Source of the DNA: Beijerinckiaceae bacterium
Lineage (GTDB): Bacteria > Pseudomonadota > Alphaproteobacteria > Rhizobiales > Beijerinckiaceae
DNA: 64,000 nt
Direction: 5' to 3'
NCBI GenBank assembly: GCA_027531565.1
Contig: JAPZSB010000009.1
Span: forward strand, 62,001-126,000
The translations under genes and the position numbers were made by a program. Position 1 is the first letter of the stretch; each line of letters begins with the position of its first letter. Below are positions 45,537 through 54,316 of this stretch, in pieces. The notes beneath the pieces were generated by a model, which saw nothing but the letters and a program-made list of their open reading frames with translations, had not been told where the DNA came from and did not search any database.

Positions 45537-46285
45537 GAGCCCGCTCCCGCAACTGTCACGAGAATGACATTGCCATCGAGCGTCGGATCGAACCGCCGGT
45601 CCACCGCCAGCGGCGGCGGGACATGGCGCGCCACGGTCTCGAGCCGCCGGCTGGCCAGTTGCAGCCGCTCCCAGGCGGGCGCCGAGCCGGAGAGGCCGGC
45701 GGTCAGGATCAGCGTCCGGCCGGTTTCGAGACCGGTCCGGCGCGAGAGGTCGGCAAGATGGCGGTTGCCTTCGCCATCGAGCTCATCGGCGCCGGCCGCA
45801 AAGCGGATTGTCACCTTCGGCCCGGACGCGCCCGGCGGTGGATCGGACAGGCGAGCCTCGATCTTGGCCGGTGGCGTTTCTGCCTGCAATGGCTTGGCTT
45901 TGGCCGGGGACGAGGCCGGAGCGAGCGCGCTCTGGCGGGCCCGGGCCAGCATCGCGGCCACGGCATCGGGGCGGGAGGATCCGGCTGCTCCGCCCGGCGG
46001 GGCGACAGCAGGGGTTCTGGGCCCTGCGGCAGACAGGGGGGCTGTCGCCGGGGGAGCGGGGTATGTGGCGGAGCCAGGCTCGCGCCGGGCGAGCATGGCG
46101 GCGGCCTTGGCCTGGAGCGCCCGTTCAAGCGCTTCGTCCTGAGGCGTTGCGGCCCTTGTCCGTGCGGTCAGCTGGCCCAGCGGTTCGGCAAGCGCCGGGA
46201 ATTCAACCGACGGCCGCAACAGGGCCGAACAGCCTGCCATCATCGGCAGCAGGGCAAGGCCAAGGGCGAGGCGATGGATCTTCAT
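45533..46285 (-). CDS. Lipoprotein with Ala/Pro-rich linker and OmpA-like C-terminal region
   Basis: 250-aa lipoprotein: signal sequence MKIHRLALGLALLPMMAGC with lipobox MAGC (Cys19). A long low-complexity Ala/Pro linker (about 70-150) is followed by a C-terminal region (VTIRFAAGADELDGEGNRHL, SRRLETVARHVPP) that resembles OmpA-type peptidoglycan-binding domains, though weakly. First gene of the lipoprotein-Wzz pair. The start at 46285 is fixed by the lipoprotein signal. Two direct copies of TCGCGATTTGCAA lie 120-180 bases upstream. Confidence 0.82.
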   Translation of the reverse strand: MKIHRLALGLALLPMMAGCSALLRPSVEFPALAEPLGQLTARTRAATPQDEALERALQAKAAAMLARREPGSATYPAPPATAPLSAAGPRTPAVAPPGGAAGSSRPDAVAAMLARARQSALAPASSPAKAKPLQAETPPAKIEARLSDPPPGASGPKVTIRFAAGADELDGEGNRHLADLSRRTGLETGRTLILTAGLSGSAPAWERLQLASRRLETVARHVPPPLAVDRRFDPTLDGNVILVTVAGAGS

Positions 46286-46407
46286 GGGGCACTCCTGACG
46301 AGGTCTGCTGTCGAACCACCAAGTTTCGTGCCATGGCCCCGGCAGGAGATTTTGTGTTCTAACGCTTTGAAAATGCTTGGATTGATGCGGCAGGGCGACG
46401 GTCGTCT

Positions 46408-46464
46408 TCGCGATTTGCAAGTCCGCATCACGAGGCCGCAGCGAAACGGCCTCGCGATTTGCAA
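46408..46464. promoter_or_regulatory. Two perfect direct copies of TCGCGATTTGCAA
   Basis: 13-bp identical repeats at 46408-46420 and 46452-46464, starts 44 bases apart (four helical turns), upstream of the lipoprotein-Wzz operon. Read in the direction of transcription they are TTGCAAATCGCGA. The distal copy ends just before the stop codon of the glycosyltransferase gene. Likely binding sites of one regulator on the same face of the DNA. Confidence 0.65.
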
Positions 46465-46466
46465 TG

Positions 46467-47603
46467 TCACAGCAGGTCGATCACGGCCGCCAGATCCTCG
46501 GCCCGCCGCTGCCAGGTCTCGTTCGCGACGGCACGCTGGCGCAGGGTCCGGCGGCTATGATCCTGCAGGGCCTGCCGGACCGCCTCGACGAAGGAGGCCG
46601 GCGTCGTCCCGACATGGATCAGGCTGCGATAGGGCTCCAGCGCCGGGAACTCCGTCGAGGCGATCGCGACACCCGAAGCGAGATATTCGCGCAGCTTCAG
46701 CGGGTTGCAGGCCCGGATCTGCGGCGTGTCGCGGAAGGGCAGCATGGCCACACGGAAATGCTGGACATAGGCCGGAAGCTGCTCGTGCGGCTTCGGCCCG
46801 AGCAGGAAGACATTCGACAAGGCTTCCAACCCTTGGGTATCCGTGTTGACAGGGCCGATGAACACGAAGTTCGCCGCCGGCAGGGTCTTGGCCGCCTTGA
46901 TCAGCAGTTCGATATCGATCCAGCCCGACAATGAGCCATAGAAGCCCACAATCGGACGCCCATCCGGCAGATCGGCGGGCCGGGGCTGGGGCCGGGCGAA
47001 CAGGTCGATATCGACGCCATGCGGCACGATCATCGTCTTGCTCTCCGGGAAGCGGCCGGCGATTTCCGGGCTGGCGGCCAGCACAAGCTGGGCCTTTTCG
47101 ACAAGCCGCTGCTCAAGCGCCACCACCGGCTCGTGATCGACGCCGTCCAGCGCGCTGAAATCATCGCCCGCGTAGAAGACCACTGCGCGCTCGTCGAAGG
47201 CCCCGACCAGGGGTTCCGAGGTCGGCAGCGACGACCAGACGACCGGCCGGCGCATGCCGAGCGCGGACATGGCCTTCCGGACCTGCCGGGCGACCATGCG
47301 CCGCGTCACTGCGGCGGCGGCCGGATTGCCGGGCAGGGGAATGGCGGCGGGCGAGATGATGATGTCCGGCTTGCGCAGGCCATCCTCGGGCGAGGGCTCG
47401 GAAAGGCTGAAAGTCGAGGTGACGAGGCTGCCGAATTTCCGGAGCAGCCGGGCGCCATCCTTCGCGGAGAAGCGCGGCGCCCGGAGGCCGAGCGAATTCA
47501 CCCAGATGATGCGCCGCTCGGGCAGCATGGCGCGGATGAGGTGTTGCGTCGAACTGGGATGCGCACCCCAATCCTCGCCGAAGACAATCAGGTCATGGGC
47601 CAT
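46467..47603 (-). CDS. Glycosyltransferase, GT4-like family
   Basis: 378-aa cytoplasmic glycosyltransferase with a GT-B fold. The N-terminal domain starts MAHDLIVFGEDWGAHPSS; the nucleotide-sugar domain has IVPHGVDIDLFARP, PIVGFYGSLSGWID and NPLKLREYLASGVAIASTEF with the donor-binding glutamate. It shares a 10-base overlap with the acetyltransferase gene upstream. A longer start (47624) is possible. Sugar specificity is unknown. Confidence 0.88.
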   Translation of the reverse strand: MAHDLIVFGEDWGAHPSSTQHLIRAMLPERRIIWVNSLGLRAPRFSAKDGARLLRKFGSLVTSTFSLSEPSPEDGLRKPDIIISPAAIPLPGNPAAAAVTRRMVARQVRKAMSALGMRRPVVWSSLPTSEPLVGAFDERAVVFYAGDDFSALDGVDHEPVVALEQRLVEKAQLVLAASPEIAGRFPESKTMIVPHGVDIDLFARPQPRPADLPDGRPIVGFYGSLSGWIDIELLIKAAKTLPAANFVFIGPVNTDTQGLEALSNVFLLGPKPHEQLPAYVQHFRVAMLPFRDTPQIRACNPLKLREYLASGVAIASTEFPALEPYRSLIHVGTTPASFVEAVRQALQDHSRRTLRQRAVANETWQRRAEDLAAVIDLL

Positions 47604-48321
47604 GGTCAGGCTCCTGGGTTGCAAGGGTACGGATCACCCGGGCCGGCACGCCGCCGGCCAGGACGAGAGGGGGAAGGTCCTGCGTCACCACCGATCCGGC
47701 GGCGACAATCGTGCCACGCCCGATCCGGACGCCGGCGCTGACGGTCACGCCCGTCGCCAGCCACACATCCGGTTCGAGGATGATGTCGCCGCATTGCGTA
47801 TCGTGGTCGGGCAGGCCGAGGGCCCGGGCTTCCGGATCGAGCGGATGGCCGGGATAGCCCGCAAGGAAGGCGCGGCCGGCAATGCGGACATTGTCGCCCA
47901 GCACCACGCGGGTGCCGACAGCGACCGTTGTCTGCCAGCCGATATCGCAGTTCCGGCCGACAACCAGCATCGGTGCCGCCGAGGAGGGCCGGCCCGTCAG
48001 GGTCACCTGGCCGGAGATCCGGCAATCCTCGCCGATGCGGAGCCGCAGGGGGCCGAGGATCAGCGGGATGCCGCCATACAGGAAGAGGCGGGCCGGCGGC
48101 GTTTCCGTCTGCGAGAGGAAGAGCGGCGTATCCCACAGCACACGGCGCAGATGCTGCCAGAGGCCGAGACCGCCCTGCCGCGCCCGATAGAGCGCGGCAT
48201 GCAGCCCAGGAACCACCGGGAGGCGGCTGGTCCGCAGGGTATGGAAGCCGGCATGCAGGACCCGCGCGACGGGATGCCGTCGCGCCTTGACCCATTGGCG
48301 GAGCGAAAGGGTCGCGCTCAT
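47593..48321 (-). CDS. Left-handed beta-helix acyltransferase
   Basis: 242-aa hexapeptide-repeat transferase. The beta-helix repeats run from about residue 95 to 220 (IGEDCRISGQV, VVGRNCDIGWQT, VLGDNVRIAGRA, LEPDVWLATGVTV, IGRGTIVAAGSVV). The loop PGHPLDPEARALG holds the candidate catalytic His and matches galactoside/maltose O-acetyltransferases. It probably acetylates a sugar of the exopolysaccharide unit. It overlaps glmS by four bases. Confidence 0.87.
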   Translation of the reverse strand: MSATLSLRQWVKARRHPVARVLHAGFHTLRTSRLPVVPGLHAALYRARQGGLGLWQHLRRVLWDTPLFLSQTETPPARLFLYGGIPLILGPLRLRIGEDCRISGQVTLTGRPSSAAPMLVVGRNCDIGWQTTVAVGTRVVLGDNVRIAGRAFLAGYPGHPLDPEARALGLPDHDTQCGDIILEPDVWLATGVTVSAGVRIGRGTIVAAGSVVTQDLPPLVLAGGVPARVIRTLATQEPDHGP

Positions 48322-50126
48322 TCCACGGTCACCGATTTGGCGAGGTTGCGCGGCCGGTCGACATCGAGGCCCCGCAGTCGGGCAACATGATAGGCCAGCA
48401 GCTGCAGCGGCACCGTCGAGACGATCGGCTGGAGCAGGTCGCAGCCCTGCGGCACGGTCAGCGAATGGGTCGAGACATCCGACAGCGAAAGCAGGGACGC
48501 CCGGTCGCCGACCAGCACGATCCGGCCGTTCCGGGCCGCGATCTCGCGGATATTCGACGCGCTCTTCTCGAAAAGCGGGCCGGAGGCCACCAGTGCGATG
48601 ATCGGCGTCTGCGGATCGACCAGCGCGATCGGGCCATGCTTCAGCTCGCCGGCGGCGAAGCCCTCGGCATGGATGTAGCTGATTTCCTTGAGCTTCAGCG
48701 CACCTTCCATGGCAACGGGGAAAAGCGGGCCGCGCCCGACATAGATCATGCTATGCGCCGAATGGATGCGCTCGGCCACGGCAATGACAGCCGGCTCGTT
48801 ATGCAGGGCCGCCGTGACCATATCGCCGAGCTTCTGCAGTCGCGCATGGAACTGGGCAATGCCCGGCTGGTTGCGGCGCTGGCCGGCCGCAAGGGCCAGC
48901 AGGGCGAGAACGGTCAGCTGGGCCGAGAAGGCCTTGGTCGAGGCAACGCCGATTTCCGGGCCGGCCATCAGCGGAATCGTGCCATCGGCCTCGCGGGCAA
49001 TGGTGCTGCCGGTCTGGTTGACCAGTGCGATGACCGGGATGCCGCGGGCGCGCATCACCTCCATCGCGCCGATCGTATCGGCGGTTTCGCCCGATTGCGA
49101 GATGACGATGGCCAGCTCGCCCGGCAGCGGCGGGGCGAAGGATTCGTAGCGGAATTCCGAGGCGATCGCGACTTCCGCCGGCACGCGGGCGAATTCCTGG
49201 AACCAGCGCCGGGCGAGTGCCGCCGCATAATAGGACGTGCCGCAGGCCACGAGCGTGATCCGCGAGACCCGGCGGAAATCCACCGGCACCATCGCCAGCA
49301 CATCGGCCGGCACCCGGTACTGCGAGAGGATGCGGGCAATCACCTCCGGCTGTTCATGGATCTCGCGCAGCATGTGATGCGCGTAGGGATTGTCCTCGCG
49401 GGCGAAGATCGAGGGGTCGACCGGCAGCGTCTGGCGATGGACACGCTCACCGGCACGGTTGAACAGGGCGACGCCGTCCCGCGTGATTTCGGCGCTGTCG
49501 CCGTCCTCGAGGATCATCGCCTCGCGGGCATAGCCGGCCAAAGCGTGCGGATCGGAAGCCAGCACGCCACCCCCGTCGCCGAACCCGACCGCCAGCGGCG
49601 ATCCCCGGCGATAGGCGCGCAGGATGTCCGGTTCGCGCTCGGAAATCGCCGCGATTGCGAAGGCGCCGTGCAATTCCTCGCCGACGCGGTGCATCGCATC
49701 CTTGGCGCTCGTGCCGGCCGCCATATGCTGGTGCATCAGCCAGGGGATGACCTCGCTGTCGGTCTCGGACCGGAACCGCGCGCCGCGATCGCTCAGGGCA
49801 TGGCGGAGTTCGCGATGGTTTTCGATGATGCCGTTATGCGCGATGGCGAGCCCCGGCGCGACATGCGGATGGGCATTGCGCTCGCTCGGCGACCCATGGG
49901 TTGCCCAGCGGGTATGGGCAATGCCCACGGTGCCGGCCGGCGGACCGGACCGGACGACAGCCTCCAGCGCATCGACCTTGCCGACGGCGCAGCGGCGCTC
50001 GATGCCGCCTTCCTCGATCGTGGCGATCCCGGCGGAATCATATCCGCGATATTCGAGGCGCCGCAGCCCTTCGATCAGGGCCGGGGCAACCGGTTCATTG
50101 GCAATTCGAGCAAAAATCCCGCACAT
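48318..50126 (-). CDS. glmS: Glutamine-fructose-6-phosphate aminotransferase (isomerising)
   Basis: 602-aa enzyme making glucosamine-6-phosphate from fructose-6-phosphate and glutamine. N-terminal glutaminase with Cys2 (MCGIF), the TRWATHG and NGIIENH loops; two SIS domains (ACGTSYYAA, SQSGETADT); the family C-terminus ends LAKSVTVE. The copy lies inside the exopolysaccharide operon, first in its unit after a 77-base gap, suggesting a dedicated amino-sugar supply. A housekeeping copy elsewhere is likely but not visible here. Confidence 0.96.
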   Translation of the reverse strand: MCGIFARIANEPVAPALIEGLRRLEYRGYDSAGIATIEEGGIERRCAVGKVDALEAVVRSGPPAGTVGIAHTRWATHGSPSERNAHPHVAPGLAIAHNGIIENHRELRHALSDRGARFRSETDSEVIPWLMHQHMAAGTSAKDAMHRVGEELHGAFAIAAISEREPDILRAYRRGSPLAVGFGDGGGVLASDPHALAGYAREAMILEDGDSAEITRDGVALFNRAGERVHRQTLPVDPSIFAREDNPYAHHMLREIHEQPEVIARILSQYRVPADVLAMVPVDFRRVSRITLVACGTSYYAAALARRWFQEFARVPAEVAIASEFRYESFAPPLPGELAIVISQSGETADTIGAMEVMRARGIPVIALVNQTGSTIAREADGTIPLMAGPEIGVASTKAFSAQLTVLALLALAAGQRRNQPGIAQFHARLQKLGDMVTAALHNEPAVIAVAERIHSAHSMIYVGRGPLFPVAMEGALKLKEISYIHAEGFAAGELKHGPIALVDPQTPIIALVASGPLFEKSASNIREIAARNGRIVLVGDRASLLSLSDVSTHSLTVPQGCDLLQPIVSTVPLQLLAYHVARLRGLDVDRPRNLAKSVTVE

Positions 50127-50203
50127 GGCTTTCTCCAGCTTTGGCGACCCCTCGAGGGTCCTGCGGGAGAACCTGCATGGCGCTTGCCAGATAGAAGAAT
50201 TGA

Positions 50204-51640
50204 CTAAGTATCAGATTTTGAAGGATTTTTTATCGGCGTTGCGAGGATGCGGATTTGCAAATCCCGAACCGGATTCGCAGAACGCGACAGCGCTGCGCTC
50301 AATGCGACAAGCACATAGACCGGCCAGGTGAAGCCCTGCGTGAGGAAAGTACCGGACAGGCAGAATCCCGCCAGGCCGGAGAGAAGGCCGAGGCCCGCCG
50401 CCCGCACCGGCGCCGTCTCCGGGCCGGGGGCGATGCGGGGCAGGGCGCGCAGCAGGCTCCGCGCCGTGACGGCAATCATCGTGATGAAGACGATCAGGCC
50501 CGGCAGGCCCGTTTCGCCGAGCACGCCGAACCAGGTCGAGTGCACGGCGTGGTTCATGCCGTCCCAATGATCGGAATAGAAGAAATAATTCGGCACGAAA
50601 TTATCGAGTCCGACCCCGGTCAGCGGCCGCCGCGTGGCCATCCGGATGGCCGCCTCCCAGGCATAGATCCGGCCCATCGCGCTTTCATCGATGCCCTCCT
50701 CATGGGCACCGCCGGAGGCGCGCGAGGAAATGCCGGCCACGGCGAACAGAATCGCCAGTCCGATCAGCCCGGCGACGACGAGCAGCATCTTGTTCTTGAC
50801 CATCCGCCACCCGACCGTGCCGAAGACGGCAACCATGCCCAGCAGTCCGCCGCGGCTCTGCGTGGCGATGATCGCGGCAATGATCGTCAGCGAACCGACC
50901 GCGCCGATCAGGCGGTCCAGCCGCCCCGTTGGCGAGACGGCCAGGCCCACCGCGAAGCTGAGCGGGAAGAGCAGCACGAGCGAGAGGTCGTTCGGATCGC
51001 CCAGCACCGAGCCAATGTCGCGCCCGATCGTGACGCGTGTCCCCTCGACCAGCCCGATCCCCTGGGCCTTGTTCTGCAGGGCCACGGTCGCGACCGCCAT
51101 GCCCGCCATGACCATCACGCGCATGAAGAGCAGGAAATCTCCCGGCTTGCGGACAAGCCACGCGATGGCCAGCGTCATGATGCCGATCTTCACATAGGTG
51201 GCGGTCCAGTAGGCAATGGCGGTCGGCCGGTCAGTGGCGAAGGGCACGCCGATCGTCACCAGCAGGAAAAAGGCGCCGAACCAGACCAGTTCGCGCGAGA
51301 GGAAGGGCTTGAGCGCCTTTGAGCCGAGGGCATGCCAGGCGATCACGCCGAGCGTCGGGATTGCCAGCAGTTGCGGGATCCGCAGCGGCAGCAGCACGGG
51401 AAAGACCTCGTGCAGCCGGAAGAAGGAGAAGGCGACGAATCCGAGGCAGAGCAGGAACGGATGGTTCATGCAGAAGCGGATCGCGAAGGGCGCCAGCCCG
51501 ATCGCCAGCGCGACGAGGGCCACCCCGAGCGGAAACCCGCTCGCTGTGCCGATGACGAAGACCAGCAGGCAGATGACCAGCGCGAAAACCGAGCTGTCCT
51601 GCCGTCCCTCGACCGGGATGCGATGCGAGACCGGGCGCAT
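50204..51640 (-). CDS. O-antigen ligase-family polysaccharide polymerase (Wzy type)
   Basis: 478-aa inner-membrane protein with about eleven helices. It has the O-antigen ligase/Wzy features: a large periplasmic loop in the second half with RPLTGVGLDNFVPNYF and NHAVHSTWFGVLGETGLPGL. It should polymerise repeat units on undecaprenyl diphosphate. It starts one base after the stop of the flippase gene. The last codons cover the palindrome GGATTTGCAAATCC (50251-50264). Confidence 0.9.
   Translation of the reverse strand: MRPVSHRIPVEGRQDSSVFALVICLLVFVIGTASGFPLGVALVALAIGLAPFAIRFCMNHPFLLCLGFVAFSFFRLHEVFPVLLPLRIPQLLAIPTLGVIAWHALGSKALKPFLSRELVWFGAFFLLVTIGVPFATDRPTAIAYWTATYVKIGIMTLAIAWLVRKPGDFLLFMRVMVMAGMAVATVALQNKAQGIGLVEGTRVTIGRDIGSVLGDPNDLSLVLLFPLSFAVGLAVSPTGRLDRLIGAVGSLTIIAAIIATQSRGGLLGMVAVFGTVGWRMVKNKMLLVVAGLIGLAILFAVAGISSRASGGAHEEGIDESAMGRIYAWEAAIRMATRRPLTGVGLDNFVPNYFFYSDHWDGMNHAVHSTWFGVLGETGLPGLIVFITMIAVTARSLLRALPRIAPGPETAPVRAAGLGLLSGLAGFCLSGTFLTQGFTWPVYVLVALSAALSRSANPVRDLQIRILATPIKNPSKSDT
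50251..50264. promoter_or_regulatory. Perfect palindrome GGATTTGCAAATCC, candidate operator
   Basis: 14-bp perfect dyad containing TTTGCAAA, located in the 3' end of the polymerase gene and about 125 bases upstream of glmS. It shares the TTGCAAATC core with sites at 46408-46464 and 38771-38787. Confidence 0.45.
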
Positions 51641-51641
51641 C

Positions 51642-53042
51642 CTAGCCCTGCCCTGGAACAAGGGTCGAGCGGCCTTTCGGCGGCAGGAAGGCGCGGCCGA
51701 GAACCAGCAGGAGCATCGCGCCCGTCGCGGCTGGCAAGGCCCAGCCGACGCGCGGGCCTTCCGCCAGCGCCGTCATGGCGACGAGGGTCGCCCCGATCAT
51801 GGCAATGCCGAGTGGCAGCGGATAGGGAACCCGCCCGTTTGCCTCGGTGTCGGCCCAGAACAGGGCCAACCGGCAGGTCTGCCCGGCTGCGGTGGCCACG
51901 ATGGCGCCAGCCAGTCCGAGAGGCGGGATCAGCAGCGCATAGAGCACGAGCGCGACCAGCGCGCCGGCGAGATTCACCGCCAGCACGCGCCATCCCGCCG
52001 CCCGGGCATAGGCCGGGCCATTCGAGAGCGATGCCAGTTCATTGAGCAGGATCAGCAGGATGAGCCAGGGCAGATAGGCCAGCGCCCCATGGTAGGCCGT
52101 CGGGAAAAGCCCCAGCACGAACAGCCTGGCGAGGCCGGTGACCGCCAGTGCGCCGAGGCAGAGCAGGGCCAGCCCGACCAGCCAGAACCGGGCGGTCTCG
52201 GCGGGGCCATCGGGCCCGGCCAGCACCGCAAGCCGGCGCGGATACCACCACAGGCCGAAAGGCTGGATGGCCAGCGCCAGTGCCATGGCCAGCTTCGCGG
52301 CCAGCGCGTAATGGGCGAGGGCCGCCGGTGCCACGGCTCCCGCGAGGAACCAGCGATCCATCGCGCCGAGGGCAAACATGGCAAGGCCGCCACCGATGAT
52401 GGGCCCGGCATAGAGCAGATGCCCGGGCAGGAGCGCCGGGTCGAGCCGGGGCAGGCCCCGCCCCGGCATCCGGCGCCAGAGCAACAGGATGACCAGCGCA
52501 TCGATGGCGGCATTCCCGATCAGCACGCCATCAACGCCGAACCCGGCATGGAGCCCGCCGATCAGCATCGCGGCCTGGGCGAGGGCACGGCCGATGACGA
52601 AGGCCGTGAACCGCAGCGGACGCCCTGTCAGCCGCCAGTAGGCCAGAGGCAGTTCGATGAAGGCGCCGAGACAGGCCGAGAGCAGCGCCAGCCGCAAAGC
52701 GGTCTCGCCCGGCATGTTCGGCCAGCCCATGACCAGCGGCACGAGCAGGATCTGGCACAGCAGGGCCAGCGGCAGGCCGAGCCCCGCGGCAAGGCCGGCG
52801 AGGATCCGGGCCAGCCGGGCCTGATCCTCCGCGTCTCCCTTGGCGAAGCGGAACAGGGTTTCGGCAATGGCGAGGCAACCGATCAGGCCGATCGGTTCGA
52901 TCAGGGCGGCGGCCATGTCGAGCCGGATGAAATCCTCCGGTGGCAGGGTCCGCGTGAGGAAGGGCAGGGTGAACAGCACCAGCCCCTTCCCGAAGGCGAC
53001 ACTGGCCGCATAGAGCAGGACGGCGGAGACCGGGCTTTTCAT
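51642..53042 (-). CDS. Polysaccharide flippase, Wzx-type
   Basis: 466-aa inner-membrane protein with about twelve to fourteen helices, opening KSPVSAVLLYAASVAFGKGL and containing FLTRTLPPEDFIRLD, typical of the MATE/MurJ-like polysaccharide transporter family. It translocates lipid-linked repeat units to the periplasm. Start ATG 53042 overlaps the glycosyltransferase stop (ATGA). Confidence 0.88.
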   Translation of the reverse strand: MKSPVSAVLLYAASVAFGKGLVLFTLPFLTRTLPPEDFIRLDMAAALIEPIGLIGCLAIAETLFRFAKGDAEDQARLARILAGLAAGLGLPLALLCQILLVPLVMGWPNMPGETALRLALLSACLGAFIELPLAYWRLTGRPLRFTAFVIGRALAQAAMLIGGLHAGFGVDGVLIGNAAIDALVILLLWRRMPGRGLPRLDPALLPGHLLYAGPIIGGGLAMFALGAMDRWFLAGAVAPAALAHYALAAKLAMALALAIQPFGLWWYPRRLAVLAGPDGPAETARFWLVGLALLCLGALAVTGLARLFVLGLFPTAYHGALAYLPWLILLILLNELASLSNGPAYARAAGWRVLAVNLAGALVALVLYALLIPPLGLAGAIVATAAGQTCRLALFWADTEANGRVPYPLPLGIAMIGATLVAMTALAEGPRVGWALPAATGAMLLLVLGRAFLPPKGRSTLVPGQG

Positions 53043-54211
53043 GGCAGGTCCAGCGTCTCGAATGTGGCCGAGAGCCGTGCCGCGCATTGGTCGAGCGAGA
53101 AGGCCCGCACGACATGACGCCGCGCCGCTTCGAGCTGCCCGAGCCGTGCGGCCTCCGGCAGCGCTCCGATGCGCGTAATGGCTTCGGCCAACGCATCGAC
53201 ATCACCCGGCGCGACAAGGGTTCCCATGTCCGGCAGGATCATCTCCTTCACGCCCATATAGGCGGTGGAGATGACCGGCAGGCCCATGGCCATGGCTTCC
53301 TTGACCACCAGCGGTCCCGTGTCGCGCGCACCGTCGGGCGCGGTCTTGAAAGGTGCGACAAGGGCGAGATAATCCGGCCCGTTTCCGGCATACCAGCTCG
53401 CCGTCTGCGCACCGAGGAAGCGGATCGCTTCCGGCCCGCCATCAAGGCGGCCGGCCTCGGCCTCGAGCATCGGGCGGAGCGGCCCGTCGCCGACAAGGTC
53501 GAGCCCCGGGCGCTGCGCCGCCGGCATCCGGCCCAGCGCGGCAAAGAGATCTTCGAGCCCTTTCTGTGGCACAAGCCGGCCGACAAAGAGCAGCCGTCCG
53601 TTCGAGTGCGCCTTCGGCCGGTAGGCATAGCGCTCCGGATCGATGCCGCAGGGCACGATCCGGAGGTTGCAGGCCGGCTCCGTCCGGCGCAGATCCTCCG
53701 CGAGGTCGCCGCAGACCGCGATGACCCGGTCGGCCGCCGCGAGCTTCTCGGGCAGGTCCTCGGCTTCGGCATAGACATCATGGCCATGGCAGACGAAGGA
53801 CACGCTGACCCCCGCCAGCCGCGCGCCGAGAATGGCATGGGCCGCGCCGCCTCCGGCAAAATGGGCATGGACGTGGTCGATCCGCTCGCGGCGCAGCCAA
53901 TTGGCGATCCGCCAGCCCTGATAGACCAGCGAGGCGCGCGGCAGCCGCTTCTGGCGGAAGGCAAAGCCGAGCCCGCGCGCGAGGGCGCGGGGGGCAGGGC
54001 GGAATGCGGCCTGCGGGCCGCGCGGCAGGTCACGCAGGCAGGTCGATCGATCCGCCAGCCCGACATCTTCCGGCTGGGCCATCCCCGCACCGCGCCGCAT
54101 GATGAGCGGCAGCACGGCATGGCCCTGGCGCTGCATCGCGCGGATTTCGTTTCCGACAAAGGTTTCCGACAGCACGGGAAACTCGGCAAGGACATAGGCA
54201 AGGCGCTTCAT
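53039..54211 (-). CDS. Glycosyltransferase, GT4 family
   Basis: 390-aa GT-B enzyme. LAEFPVLSETFVGNEIRAM at the N-terminus is typical of exopolysaccharide GT4 enzymes; HVHAHFAGGGAAHA and VSFVCHGHDVYAE form the acceptor side; LLFVGRLVPQKGLEDLF and PLVVKEAMAMGLPVISTAYMG the donor side with the E-x7-E motif. Translation starts at 54211. It heads a leftward operon with flippase and polymerase. Confidence 0.92.
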   Translation of the reverse strand: MKRLAYVLAEFPVLSETFVGNEIRAMQRQGHAVLPLIMRRGAGMAQPEDVGLADRSTCLRDLPRGPQAAFRPAPRALARGLGFAFRQKRLPRASLVYQGWRIANWLRRERIDHVHAHFAGGGAAHAILGARLAGVSVSFVCHGHDVYAEAEDLPEKLAAADRVIAVCGDLAEDLRRTEPACNLRIVPCGIDPERYAYRPKAHSNGRLLFVGRLVPQKGLEDLFAALGRMPAAQRPGLDLVGDGPLRPMLEAEAGRLDGGPEAIRFLGAQTASWYAGNGPDYLALVAPFKTAPDGARDTGPLVVKEAMAMGLPVISTAYMGVKEMILPDMGTLVAPGDVDALAEAITRIGALPEAARLGQLEAARRHVVRAFSLDQCAARLSATFETLDLP

Positions 54212-54246
54212 GGCAACTCCGGACAGGCTGAGGCGGCAGGACCGCC

Positions 54247-54293
54247 GGTCTCGGCACGATTTCAGCAAGGGCGATGCCATGCGGGCCGAGACC
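54247..54293. promoter_or_regulatory. Inverted repeat in a divergent promoter
   Basis: GGTCTCGGC (54247-54255) and GCCGAGACC (54285-54293) are perfect complements separated by 29 bases in the 105-base gap between two divergent glycosyltransferase genes. It could bind a dimeric regulator or form a leader hairpin; there is no T-tract. Confidence 0.4.
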
Positions 54294-54316
54294 CGCCCCA
54301 AGCAGTGGAGTTTGTG

